Shown here in pieces: positions 25,461-32,124 of a stretch of 64,000 bases of DNA. The stretch is taken from the IMG/VR virus record IMGVR_UViG_3300030328_002321, positions 1 through 64,000 of that record; one strand, given 5' to 3'. The translations under genes and the position numbers were made by a program. Every line of letters begins with the position of its first letter. Position 1 is the stretch's first letter. The notes beneath the pieces are model-generated. The model did not search any database, had not been told where the DNA came from, and saw only the letters and a program-made list of their open reading frames with translations. Source of the stretch: a virus.

Positions 25461-25641
25461 TTTCTAGTATTTTAATAAGACCATTTTGTGTGTTTAACGG
25501 TCTTGAGTTTTTAAATGTACGGTATTCTTCAGGATTAAATATAAGTTTAACTTCTCTTACTAATTTATTATCATCATATTTTACAATCCATCTATTTTTA
25601 TAGTGCATTTTCTTTCTTTTCAACTGTGCTAAATAACTCAT
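25438..25641 (-). CDS. hypothetical basic protein
   Basis: 67 aa, Lys/Arg-rich with an Asn-containing middle (NRWIVKYDDNKLVREVKLIF). No motif recognised. It overlaps the winged-helix gene by 23 nt and the 79-aa gene by 4 nt (ATGA), which supports expression as part of the same mRNA. Confidence 0.5.
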   Translation of the reverse strand: MSYLAQLKRKKMHYKNRWIVKYDDNKLVREVKLIFNPEEYRTFKNSRPLNTQNGLIKILENDKEKRK

Positions 25642-25877
25642 TTCTTTTGCATTTTAACTGTTCCGTTTGTATCTATTTCAATAATAGAAGATTTAGATTG
25701 TTTATTAAACTCTGTAACATATGGGGCTATATCCGTACGAGTTACTAAAAATGATAAGAATACTTGTAATTCTTTTAATAATCTATCACTTTTTTCTTGT
25801 AACTCAATAGTTTTTATCTTAGCATCTAATAATGCATGATAATCTTCAAGTTTTAGAGTAACTTGGCCTTTTACCAC
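25638..25877 (-). CDS. hypothetical coiled-coil protein
   Basis: 79 aa, with a predicted coiled coil in residues 8-45 (LEDYHALLDAKIKTIELQEK and onward) and a short beta-type C-terminus. No family recognised. It starts 7 nt inside the cochaperonin gene. Confidence 0.5.
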   Translation of the reverse strand: MVKGQVTLKLEDYHALLDAKIKTIELQEKSDRLLKELQVFLSFLVTRTDIAPYVTEFNKQSKSSIIEIDTNGTVKMQKK

Positions 25878-26140
25878 TTTCCTAATATTTGATGTTCTGA
25901 TATAATTAAATATAACTGACCATCAATCTCTGTTCTTGCAGCTTCTGATCTAGGATCTACCATAACAGTATCCCCTTTTTCTACAAAATGACAATTAGGT
26001 CCAACAGCTAGCGCCTCCAAAACGTTTGATCGCTTTGCATTTTCCTTAGCTGTAGCCTCATCTAAGATTATTCCTGATTCTGTTTCTGTAATTACTGGGT
26101 CTGGAAGGACAACCCACGATCCACTTGGTTTAAAATTCAT
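25871..26140 (-). CDS. GroES-like cochaperonin
   Basis: 89 aa. The N-terminal GSWVVLPDPVITETESGIIL matches the Cpn10 start (R-V-L-x-P-x plus a mobile loop ending in Gly-Ile-Ile/Leu). The body has VLEALAVGP and KGDTVMVDP, and the end has the LYLIISEHQILGKW strand. This is the length and strand order of GroES. Like T4 gp31 it probably works with host GroEL to fold abundant capsid proteins. It is the first protein gene of the left-arm mRNA, just after the structured leader. Confidence 0.87.
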   Translation of the reverse strand: MNFKPSGSWVVLPDPVITETESGIILDEATAKENAKRSNVLEALAVGPNCHFVEKGDTVMVDPRSEAARTEIDGQLYLIISEHQILGKW

Positions 26141-26467
26141 ATCTATATATTTTTATGCAAATATATAAACAAATTTTTTATAGTTCCAAATATTTTAAAG
26201 AAAAGTTTTAATACGAGAGAATTAGATATAACTCTCCCCCTTGAGGATTCTATTTCAAGTTGTGATTTCACTCTAGCAGTGCTCCGTTTTACGGGACCCA
26301 AGGATACTAAAACTGGTGTTAATTCACCGCACTTACCTGTGTGCATTGTATCCTAACTAGAGCTTATACGTTAACTCTTTTGCAACTACCGGAGAAAACT
26401 CTATCTCTATTTGAGACTACAATCCGATGTCTAATCCCTTTTTTGTTTACCGGGGGATGATAATGTT
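26141..26467 (-). ncRNA. structured 5' leader of the left-arm transcript
   Basis: This stretch, between the promoter and the GroES-like start, can fold into a nested domain on the minus strand. Plus-strand coordinates of the pairings: CTCTAG/CTAGAG (26271-76/26357-62) enclosing AGGATAC/GTATCCT (26301-07/26348-54), which encloses GCAC/GTGC (26329-32/26341-44) and GGTG/CACC (26315-18/26325-28). Flanking hairpins: CCGT/ACGG (26284-94), CTTGA/TCAAG (26240-59), an 8-bp stem at 26217-36, and CGGA/TCCG with an inner TCTC/GAGA (26390-426). An antitermination, regulatory or stability role is inference. A 67-aa ORF across part of it is probably spurious. Confidence 0.5.
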
Positions 26468-26473
26468 GCAGTG

Positions 26474-26503
26474 CAAAATTAATAAAAATATATTACAATG
26501 CAA
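26474..26503 (-). promoter_or_regulatory. candidate Bacteroidota-type promoter of the left arm
   Basis: Read on the minus strand: TTG at 26503-26501, a 19-nt spacer, then TAATTTTG at 26481-26474, matching the flavobacterial TTG-N(17-23)-TAnnTTTG pattern. Start would be near 26467, giving a roughly 326-nt leader before the GroES-like gene. AT-richness makes chance matches possible. Confidence 0.45.
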
Positions 26504-26745
26504 ATAAAAACACACAAATCATTAATAAAATATATATGACAGGAGAAATATCAAATTTTTTCATACTACAAATATACCTACCCTGATCTCTAGGGATGTT
26601 AAGGAAATGTTAAATTTTAAAATAAAAAAAATTTTTTTTGATGGGTTTGTGAACGTGTGAACCAACACAATCAAAGACCCCCGCTATGCTACGCACTTAA
26701 AACACCCCGCATTGGGATTGTTAGTGTTAATACATAATTTGCCTT
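26504..26745. other. divergent control region, AT-rich with GC-rich patch
   Basis: No convincing gene. It holds an A/T tract (26612-26640, runs of A8 then T8) that could be a melting site; a short hairpin CCCT/AGGG (26581-84/26592-95); a minus-strand -7-like box at 26570-77 without a -33; and a GC-rich patch (26676-26715) framed by AACACAATC (from about 26663) and GATTGTTAGTGTT (from about 26716), which can pair with a bulge. A box ATAATTTG ends 4 nt before the 84-aa gene, too close for a usual promoter. Origin or enhancer functions are possible but nothing proves them. Confidence 0.5.
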
Positions 26746-27000
26746 ATGGATAATCCAATTTTAGCGACGTATATACGTCCAACTCAATCACTCAACCACG
26801 TAATGGTTGCGTATCAACCTAATATATTCTCTACTAATAAGATTATTGCTTATGTAAAGAATAGTGACTTTTTTAAATCCTTTGTTAAAGGACAAGAGTT
26901 TAAATTACCAGCTAATCCTCGTCCTGAATTTCGTTTCACCGAAGATGGAGAGAGATATGAGTATTCTGATGGTACACCGCAAGTGTATTTAGAGTGGTAA
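26746..27000 (+). CDS. hypothetical early protein
   Basis: 84 aa, first gene of the plus-strand arm and the only one with its own clear terminator. The middle is amphipathic (NKIIAYVKNSDFFKSFVKG); the end is EFRFTEDGERYEYSDG. No motif or export signal. Its isolation near the divergent region fits an immediate-early host-takeover role, by position only. Confidence 0.65.
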   Translation: MDNPILATYIRPTQSLNHVMVAYQPNIFSTNKIIAYVKNSDFFKSFVKGQEFKLPANPRPEFRFTEDGERYEYSDGTPQVYLEW

Positions 27001-27003
27001 GAT

Positions 27004-27024
27004 AAGGGACTTTGTCCCTTTTTT
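27004..27024 (+). terminator. Rho-independent terminator after first early gene
   Basis: Perfect 7-bp stem AAGGGAC/GTCCCTT with a 3-nt TTT loop, followed directly by TTTT. It starts 4 nt after the stop codon. This is the clearest intrinsic terminator in the arm. Confidence 0.85.
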
Positions 27025-27026
27025 CT

Positions 27027-27132
27027 ACCACAATCAAAACAATTACGCACACACGGTCAACAGACCTTTGCTAAACTTCGCAAGTTTGTAAGTGTGCAAG
27101 TCAGGTCGTATTCACCACTTTTTACCACAATC
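27027..27132 (+). ncRNA. candidate three-way-junction RNA between two direct repeats
   Basis: The direct repeat ACCACAATC occurs at 27027-27035 and 27124-27132. Between them an outer stem GCACAC/GTGTGC (27047-52/27092-97) encloses hairpins GGTC-AACA-GACC (27055-66) and AAACTT-CGC-AAGTTT (27073-87). GTCAG/CTGAC pairing near 27101 and 27131 could add a fourth helix. It lies between the terminator and the 118-aa gene, so it is either a separate small RNA or the leader of that gene. Confidence 0.45.
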
Positions 27133-27179
27133 TGACACTCAATCAATTTAATCACATAACATAATATAACATTAGTAAT

Positions 27180-27536
27180 ATGAAATACGTTAGAACACAA
27201 CTAAAAGATGCTCACACTACAAGAGATGGTGTAGTATCTAAAATAGCTGACCTTACAACTAGTCATTTAAATAACATTATAAAGTTTTGGACAATAAGAG
27301 CATATCATGGAGTATCAGTATCATATCCACCAATGGATGATGGTAAAGGAAATGTATGTGAAGATGGTGGCAAGCTTTATTATGACGGAGTAGCTATATT
27401 AAGAGAAATAAGTTTATTATCATACATTATAGAATACAATAAAAGAGATAATTGCTTTGCTGATTACAATGCAATATGTAAAGAAGTTGGCGGTAATGGT
27501 AGTATTCGTGATGAATATCCTTATGACTGGGATTAA
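27180..27536 (+). CDS. hypothetical protein
   Basis: 118 aa, mixed alpha/beta, with a Trp/Tyr-rich centre (NIIKFWTIRAYHGVSVSYPPM) and a Gly/Asp-rich tail. No family recognised. The start follows an AT-rich stretch with AACATAATATAACATT. It is presumably an early protein. Confidence 0.6.
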   Translation: MKYVRTQLKDAHTTRDGVVSKIADLTTSHLNNIIKFWTIRAYHGVSVSYPPMDDGKGNVCEDGGKLYYDGVAILREISLLSYIIEYNKRDNCFADYNAICKEVGGNGSIRDEYPYDWD

Positions 27537-27562
27537 ATTATTAACTAAACATAAATAAAGAA

Positions 27563-27838
27563 ATGGAAACAATAGTATTTTTATTAGGCATTCTATCTGC
27601 CTACGCATTTGGCTTTATGTCAGGCATATTATTTGATAGATATAAATATAATAAATTAATAGAAAAAGATATAAAACTGCAACAAGCAGAAGAATTATCT
27701 AAAACTAGAAAGAATAAAACTCCAAGACCTATTAGTAAAAAGATAGTCTATGATTTAAATGATGATAGATTACCAACAGGTTTTGGCACATTTGGAACAG
27801 GGAACAGTAATGGTCCATCTAAAGAAGCAACAATATAA
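27563..27838 (+). CDS. hypothetical membrane-anchored protein
   Basis: 91 aa. An N-terminal membrane segment (METIVFLLGILSAYAFGFMS) is followed by a basic cytoplasmic-type tail and a low-complexity Gly/Pro end. No lipobox. Its stop lies just before the first of the long-stem intergenic elements. Function unknown. Confidence 0.65.
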   Translation: METIVFLLGILSAYAFGFMSGILFDRYKYNKLIEKDIKLQQAEELSKTRKNKTPRPISKKIVYDLNDDRLPTGFGTFGTGNSNGPSKEATI

Positions 27839-27935
27839 TAACTATGAGTAGGGTTTTTGTTAATGTCAATCTTATTTAGTCGTAAACTTAGACATTATTT
27901 TTTGTTTTCATAATACTTGTTCCTACTCATAGTTA
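27839..27935 (+). ncRNA. long-stem intergenic RNA element, copy 1
   Basis: A perfect 14-bp helix TAACTATGAGTAGG/CCTACTCATAGTTA (27839-52/27922-35) begins immediately after the stop codon. The 69-nt loop contains TAATGTC/GACATTA (7 bp, 27861-67/27891-97) and then TTTA-GTCG-TAAA. There is no T-run, so it is not a simple terminator. The ATGAG-type 5' arm recurs at 28.8, 31.4 and 44.7 kb. Confidence 0.55.
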
Positions 27936-27941
27936 CCTTTA

Positions 27942-28038
27942 AAAAGACTCACAAACTCTACTTATCATCACTACTTTGATAGATGATGGGAGTATGATAA
28001 GAGTCTTTTATCCTTTAACAAGGTTTGTGATATACCTT
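27942..28038 (+). ncRNA. candidate pseudoknotted leader of the 221-aa gene
   Basis: Stem 1 is AAAAGACTC/GAGTCTTTT (27942-50/28001-09, 9 bp). Inside it, TTATCAT pairs with ATGATAA (27962-68/27994-28000). The bulged ACAAAC (27951-56) can pair with GTTTGT downstream (28023-28), which makes a pseudoknot. AAGGT/ACCTT (28020-24/28034-38) is a competing hairpin. The element ends about 40 nt before the next start codon. Confidence 0.45.
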
Positions 28039-28065
28039 TTTAAAATCACTAATTAATCCATTTAA

Positions 28066-28077
28066 AACCAATTAAAC
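28066..28077 (+). promoter_or_regulatory. AACCAATTAAAC start-proximal box, copy 1
   Basis: Twelve-base box ending 2 nt before the ATG of the 221-aa gene. Five further near-identical copies precede other plus-strand genes, 0-11 nt from their starts. The closeness to the ATG favours a translation role over a promoter. Confidence 0.5.
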
Positions 28078-28079
28078 AA

Positions 28080-28745
28080 ATGGCAAATCAATTAAACAGT
28101 GGTAGTCTTAACACTTTAAAATTAGACGAAACTTTACTATCTCATGTACAAAAAGCAGCTAATGATTCATATCAAGCTTGTTTTGTCGAGAGAATTGACC
28201 GTAATGGTACACCACCAACAGATTCAGATAATGATGAAATAGATGCATTATCTACTCTAAACTATGGTGATTCAAGATTTCAAAGAGGCAGTTTAACTTA
28301 TGTGTATACAAGAATTACACCAGAGAGTATTGCTTTAATGAATATCAAGAATGCTGACGGTTCAAACTTTGACCTTGATGCAGCTGAATTTTCAGCTAAA
28401 ACTACAAAAGCAGGTAAAGTTGTACAAGCGTGTGATTTAAATATCTTAAATCCTACAATTCAAGAATCTACTCATCCAGCAATGGGAATGAGATACAGAG
28501 TTAAGCTTGTAGAAACTCATGAGCCAACACAATGGCAGTTAGACAACAGTGCACATAAAATTAATCCTTCAACTAAAGAAGAATTAACTGTAACTGACCC
28601 AGCAACTGGTGAAGTTAAGAGAATTTATAGTGGACATAAAATGGTATTTGCTACAGCTAACCCTAAACATATGCTTATTGCACATGATAGAGTAGCAGTA
28701 ACTAGTGAATCTAATGTTGTTCAAGAAGAAATGAGTATGATATAA
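28080..28745 (+). CDS. unknown early protein, probably abundant
   Basis: 221 aa, soluble-looking, mixed alpha/beta, few cysteines. Features include an N-terminal Asn/Ser/Leu-rich segment, a central strand region (RGSLTYVYTRITPESIALMN) and KVVQACDLNILNPTIQE. No family that I recognise. It is preceded by two structured RNA elements and an AACCAATTAAAC box and followed by a third element, unlike its neighbours, so it looks tightly regulated and highly expressed. A nucleic-acid-binding or host-takeover protein is possible. Confidence 0.65.
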   Translation: MANQLNSGSLNTLKLDETLLSHVQKAANDSYQACFVERIDRNGTPPTDSDNDEIDALSTLNYGDSRFQRGSLTYVYTRITPESIALMNIKNADGSNFDLDAAEFSAKTTKAGKVVQACDLNILNPTIQESTHPAMGMRYRVKLVETHEPTQWQLDNSAHKINPSTKEELTVTDPATGEVKRIYSGHKMVFATANPKHMLIAHDRVAVTSESNVVQEEMSMI

Positions 28746-28767
28746 CAGATAAGGCAATCTGTGTATT

Positions 28768-28846
28768 GATATAAAATGAGGGAGGAAAATCTGGTTTGTA
28801 CCTATAGGTGCTGTAATCTCAACCCAGTGCTCCCTTGTTTTGTATT
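28768..28846 (+). ncRNA. long-stem intergenic RNA element, copy 2
   Basis: A helix of about 17 bp with four G-U pairs joins the AAAATGAGGGAG arm (28768-84) to CTCCCTTGTTTT and beyond (28830-46). The 45-nt loop contains CTGG/CCAG extended past one mismatch and an inner ACC-TATA-GGT hairpin. It fills most of the gap between the 221-aa and 82-aa genes. Confidence 0.55.
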
Positions 28847-28863
28847 TAATTTAAAATAAGTTT

Positions 28864-29112
28864 ATGGCAAAAAGATATGATATAGAGATACCATCAGTTG
28901 TGGAAAGGACTGTGGTACACGAAGAAATTATTTTTAAAGGAAAGAAAATAATTAGAGAAAGAATTGTAAAGAAAATAAAACTACCTAAAATAATCACGAA
29001 TGATTATAGTTATGAAATGTTAATGGGATTTAAGCCTGGTCTCCCAAGATATGGGAATAAAACTACAGGAATAGAATCAGTTAGTGTCAACATAAATAAT
29101 CATTCGATTTAA
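28864..29112 (+). CDS. hypothetical basic protein
   Basis: 82 aa, rich in Lys/Ile/Val with alternating hydrophobic residues (EIIFKGKKIIRERIVKKIKL), so largely beta-stranded and basic. No family recognised. Starts MAKRYDIEIPSVVERT after the copy 2 element. Confidence 0.6.
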   Translation: MAKRYDIEIPSVVERTVVHEEIIFKGKKIIRERIVKKIKLPKIITNDYSYEMLMGFKPGLPRYGNKTTGIESVSVNINNHSI

Positions 29113-29134
29113 TTTAGGATTTAAAAATTTAAAC

Positions 29135-29251
29135 ATGGAATTAGATACTACAAGAGAAATAGTTATTAATGTAGCAGAGGTAAAATTATTATGGTTATGC
29201 TTAGGTATAATGTTAGGATATGTGCTCTGCGAAATAAAAAATAGACAATAA
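29135..29251 (+). CDS. 38-aa single-span membrane protein
   Basis: Small ORF MELDTTREIVINVAEVKLLW with a hydrophobic segment LLWLCLGIMLGYVLCEI and a basic end. The stop overlaps the next start (TAATG). Coupling and a clean membrane segment support it. No function assigned. Confidence 0.55.
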   Translation: MELDTTREIVINVAEVKLLWLCLGIMLGYVLCEIKNRQ

Positions 29252-29508
29252 TGGGACAAATGAAATGGATAGTTAGTCTTGCAGAAGATGGGAGACTAGA
29301 AGAATACATGAAAGTGTATTATGAAAATTTAGCTAATAACTGTGCTGGCTTTACATATGATGGAAAGTTTTTAAGTATGATGAGAGCTACAGCGGTATTA
29401 AAGTTATTAAAAGAAGCTAGTTCAAAATATAATTCGTATCTTGAAGAGCGAGCTGAACAAGAGCAAGCACAACGAATATATAATAACGAAATAGACGCAA
29501 GAAAATGA
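29251..29508 (+). CDS. hypothetical helical protein
   Basis: 85 aa, helical, Glu/Lys-rich, with MGQMKWIVSLAEDGRLEEYMK at the start (split reading, no motif) and a Gln/Glu tail. It overlaps the polymerase start by 4 nt (ATGA), so it is co-translated with the DNA polymerase. Function unknown. Confidence 0.6.
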   Translation: MGQMKWIVSLAEDGRLEEYMKVYYENLANNCAGFTYDGKFLSMMRATAVLKLLKEASSKYNSYLEERAEQEQAQRIYNNEIDARK

Positions 29509-31403
29509 TTTATTTAGTAGATGGGTCAGTAGAAACGATACCTTCTCCACATTATCAGTTGGCAACGATTGATGATGTGGTTAAGTATTGTGAGAACAAA
29601 GAAATACTTGGTGTAGACACGGAGACTGAAGGTTTTGACTTTACTTGTAAAAAGATGATTATGTTTCAAATTGGTGACAATGAAAAACAATTTGTAATTG
29701 ATACTCGTATTATAGGTATTGAACCTTTACGCCAAATACTAGAAAATAAAACAATCACTAAAATATTTCATAACGCAAAGTTTGACTACAAATTTATTAA
29801 ACGATGGTCTAATATAGATTGTGAAGGTATTTATGACACCTTTTTAACTGAGCGTGTTCTTAATTGTGGTAAAGATAAGTATGGATATGGATTGAAAGAT
29901 GTATGCAAAAGATATTTGAATGTAGATTTAAATAAAGATGTGCGTAATCAGTTTATAGGACTTACAGGTCAACCATTTAAAGATGATCAAATTGTGTACG
30001 GTGCAAAAGATGTAGAATATCTTATTAAAATACGTACGCATCAACTACCTCTTATAGATAAGTATAAACTACATAATGTAGTTGAACTTGAAAATAAAGT
30101 AGTATCCTCATTTGCAGATATAGAATACAATGGTTTAGAACTAGATGTAGAACAATGGTCAAAGTTAGAAGCTCTTAACACTGACAATGCTAATAAATTA
30201 GAACAAGATCTAGATACCATGATTAGAAATGATTACAGAGTTAAACACTTTGTATCTAAATATGTGCAAACAGATATGTTTACTCCAATTGAAGAAATTA
30301 GAGATATAGATATAAAATGGACATCACCTAAACAAGTGTTAGAAGTTTTTAAATGTCTTATTCCTAATCTTGACAATGTTAATGGTAAACAAATGTATAA
30401 ATATAGATTTAAGTTTCCTCTTATTGATAAATATGTAAAATATAAGGAAGCTATGAAATTATGTACATCTTATGGTGATGCATTCTTTAAAAATCTAGCA
30501 AGTGATAACAAAATACATACAAACTTTCATCAGATACTAGATACTGGTCGTGTAAGTAGTAGTAAGCCTAACATGCAACAGATACCTGCAGATAATATGT
30601 ATAGAAATTGTTTTACAGCTCCAGATGATTGGAGTTTTGTAAGTTCTGACTACAGTTCACAAGAATTGAATGTAATTGCATTTGGCTCTAAAGATCCTGT
30701 ATGGCTAAAAGCTTTAGAACAAGAACAAGATCTACACTCAACATGTGCAGAGCTAGTTTATGGGGAAGAATGGATTAATGCAGCTGAAGACAATTGCCTT
30801 TATATGAGTAAAAAACAAAAGTGTAATTGTCCTTCACATAAAAAATTAAGAACAAATGTCAAAACTATTAATTTCGGGCTTGCTTATGGGATGGGCCCTA
30901 ATAAGCTTTCTGATACTCTTAACATCAGTTTGGATGCAGCTAAAGAGCTCATCGAAAAGTATTTCCAAGCGTTCCCAGCAATCAAAGGGTTCCTAGATAA
31001 GCTAGGTAACTTTGGTAAGAAATTTGGATATATTAAAACATTTCCTCCATATAATAGGAAAAGATGGTTTAGTAATTGGTATCCAAAGATTTGGAACAAT
31101 AAATCATCTATGATGGAGCTTGGTAGCATCGAGCGTGCTAGTAAGAATACACCTATACAAGGTGCATCTGCAGATATGACTAAACTTGCACTTATACTAA
31201 TGCGAGATTATATAAAAATAACTGATTGTCCTGTAAAACTAGTAATGACAGTGCACGATCAGATAGATACTATATGTAAAAATGATTATATAGATACGTG
31301 GACAGTTAAAATGCAAGAATTGATGGAACTAGCTGCAAATCAAATAGTAACAAACAATTTATTAAAAGCAGAAGTAACAGTTAGTAATTGTTGGGAAAAA
31401 TAA
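29505..31403 (+). CDS. family A DNA polymerase with 3'-5' exonuclease
   Basis: 632 aa replicative polymerase. The proofreading exonuclease is complete: Exo I in VDTETEGFDF (about D38, E40), Exo II in FHNAKFDYKF (about residue 90), Exo III in YGAKDVEYL (about residue 168). Polymerase motifs: A in SSDYSSQELN (about D381), B in KTINFGLAYG (about residues 452-461), C in VHDQID (about residue 583). The position equal to E. coli Phe762 is Phe. A small Cys/His insertion (CLYMSKKQKCNCPSHKK) before motif B could bind zinc. No 5'-nuclease domain; the separate exonuclease at 44.8 kb may supply it. Confidence 0.95.
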   Translation: MIYLVDGSVETIPSPHYQLATIDDVVKYCENKEILGVDTETEGFDFTCKKMIMFQIGDNEKQFVIDTRIIGIEPLRQILENKTITKIFHNAKFDYKFIKRWSNIDCEGIYDTFLTERVLNCGKDKYGYGLKDVCKRYLNVDLNKDVRNQFIGLTGQPFKDDQIVYGAKDVEYLIKIRTHQLPLIDKYKLHNVVELENKVVSSFADIEYNGLELDVEQWSKLEALNTDNANKLEQDLDTMIRNDYRVKHFVSKYVQTDMFTPIEEIRDIDIKWTSPKQVLEVFKCLIPNLDNVNGKQMYKYRFKFPLIDKYVKYKEAMKLCTSYGDAFFKNLASDNKIHTNFHQILDTGRVSSSKPNMQQIPADNMYRNCFTAPDDWSFVSSDYSSQELNVIAFGSKDPVWLKALEQEQDLHSTCAELVYGEEWINAAEDNCLYMSKKQKCNCPSHKKLRTNVKTINFGLAYGMGPNKLSDTLNISLDAAKELIEKYFQAFPAIKGFLDKLGNFGKKFGYIKTFPPYNRKRWFSNWYPKIWNNKSSMMELGSIERASKNTPIQGASADMTKLALILMRDYIKITDCPVKLVMTVHDQIDTICKNDYIDTWTVKMQELMELAANQIVTNNLLKAEVTVSNCWEK

Positions 31404-31477
31404 GTATGAGTGAGGTCTAATTAATCGGGTGTTTAAGAGACATCCTTAATATTAAATGTTTGCCTCACTCATATTTA
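31401..31477 (+). ncRNA. long-stem intergenic RNA element, copy 3
   Basis: The helix TAAGTATGAGTGAGG/CCTCACTCATATTTA (31401-15/31463-77) is 15 bp with one G-U pair and includes the polymerase stop codon. The 47-nt loop holds GGGTGT/ACATCC with ATTAA/TTAAT outside it, a nested three-helix layout as in copies 1 and 4. No T-run. Confidence 0.58.
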
Positions 31478-31490
31478 ACAATACAAGTAA

Positions 31491-31579
31491 TTACGGCGGG
31501 ACGGGCATAAAGAAAATAGAGCTGCACGAAGTGGTAACTAATTCATAACCCGTTAATACTATTGTCCGTCCCGTGGTAA
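31491..31579 (+). ncRNA. GC-rich long-stem intergenic RNA element
   Basis: A 17-position helix (31491-507/31563-79) pairs TTACGGCGGGACGGGCA with TGTCCGTCCCGTGGTAA, with one mismatch and two G-U pairs. It is far more GC-rich than surrounding DNA. The 55-nt loop has a small CAC-GAA-GTG hairpin. Sequence is unlike the ATGAG-type copies but the layout is the same. It ends 15 nt before the next ATG. Confidence 0.55.
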
Positions 31580-31594
31580 ATTAAATTTAAAATT

Positions 31595-31867
31595 ATGAAA
31601 GAAGAAACTAAATATTTTATAGAAGAACTAGAGCGTAGACAGCATCTAGAAGAATTATATAATCAAACTTATATTGAGTTTGATACTTATTTTAAAGATA
31701 GTGGTAAAATAGAAGTAAAAGCTAGAAATTATAGCTACGATGATACAAATTATAGTAAAATTGTTAAAGCTCCTGAAGAATATGTAGAGCCTCCAACACT
31801 TTTAACTATTAAAGAGGAGAATGATATGACTAAATATAAACTTAAAAAAGATAGAGTGGTATGGTAA
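31595..31867 (+). CDS. hypothetical protein
   Basis: 90 aa, charged and Tyr-rich (ELERRQHLEELYNQTYIEFD), helical start then beta-type end. No family recognised. Its end overlaps the winged-helix gene by 7 nt. Confidence 0.6.
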   Translation: MKEETKYFIEELERRQHLEELYNQTYIEFDTYFKDSGKIEVKARNYSYDDTNYSKIVKAPEEYVEPPTLLTIKEENDMTKYKLKKDRVVW

Positions 31868-32124
31868 AGAAAATTAGACAGACTCAAGTAGAGTCTTTAA
31901 AAAAGACACAAAAAAATATAGGAGAAAAACAACAAACTGTTTACTCCGTAATAAAATCTAAAGGTGGGGCTACTAATAGAATGATTGCCAAGCATTTAGG
32001 ATGGGACATTAATAGAGTCACAGGTAGAGTAACAGAACTTGTAAATATGGGAATGGTTACAACTACAGGAACATTTAAAGATAAAGAAACTAATAGAACA
32101 GTTACATTATGGCAAGTGTTATGA
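31861..32124 (+). CDS. winged-helix protein
   Basis: 87 aa. A basic helical N-terminus is followed by a compact winged helix: QTVYSVIKSKGGATNRMIAK, then a recognition-type helix INRVTGRVTELVNMGMV and a wing TGTFKDKETNRTVTLWQ. This resembles MarR-type or phage-helicase-loader wHTH domains. It directly precedes the SF2 helicase (TGA overlaps the ATG), so it may assist that enzyme or regulate this unit. Confidence 0.72.
   Translation: MVKKIRQTQVESLKKTQKNIGEKQQTVYSVIKSKGGATNRMIAKHLGWDINRVTGRVTELVNMGMVTTTGTFKDKETNRTVTLWQVL

Noticed and set aside
26143-26346. 67-aa ORF (starts MHTGKCGELTPVL) upstream of the GroES-like gene
   Set aside because: It lies wholly in the folded leader, with arms of several hairpins as its codons, a composition unlike its neighbours and no recognisable domain. 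The RNA explanation accounts for the sequence better, though a leader peptide cannot be excluded.
26301-26354. tRNA-like element on the minus strand (7-bp acceptor-like stem, D-arm-like loop with GG)
   Set aside because: There is no T arm, no GTTCGA-type loop, the anticodon-arm equivalent has only 4 bp and a 6-nt loop, and the spacing between the first two stems is three bases rather than two.
26711-26741. Promoter for the 84-aa gene (TTG ... ATAATTTG)
   Set aside because: The -7 box has one base too few for TAnnTTTG and ends 4 nt before the ATG, leaving no room for a leader. The real promoter is probably elsewhere in the divergent region or of a phage type.
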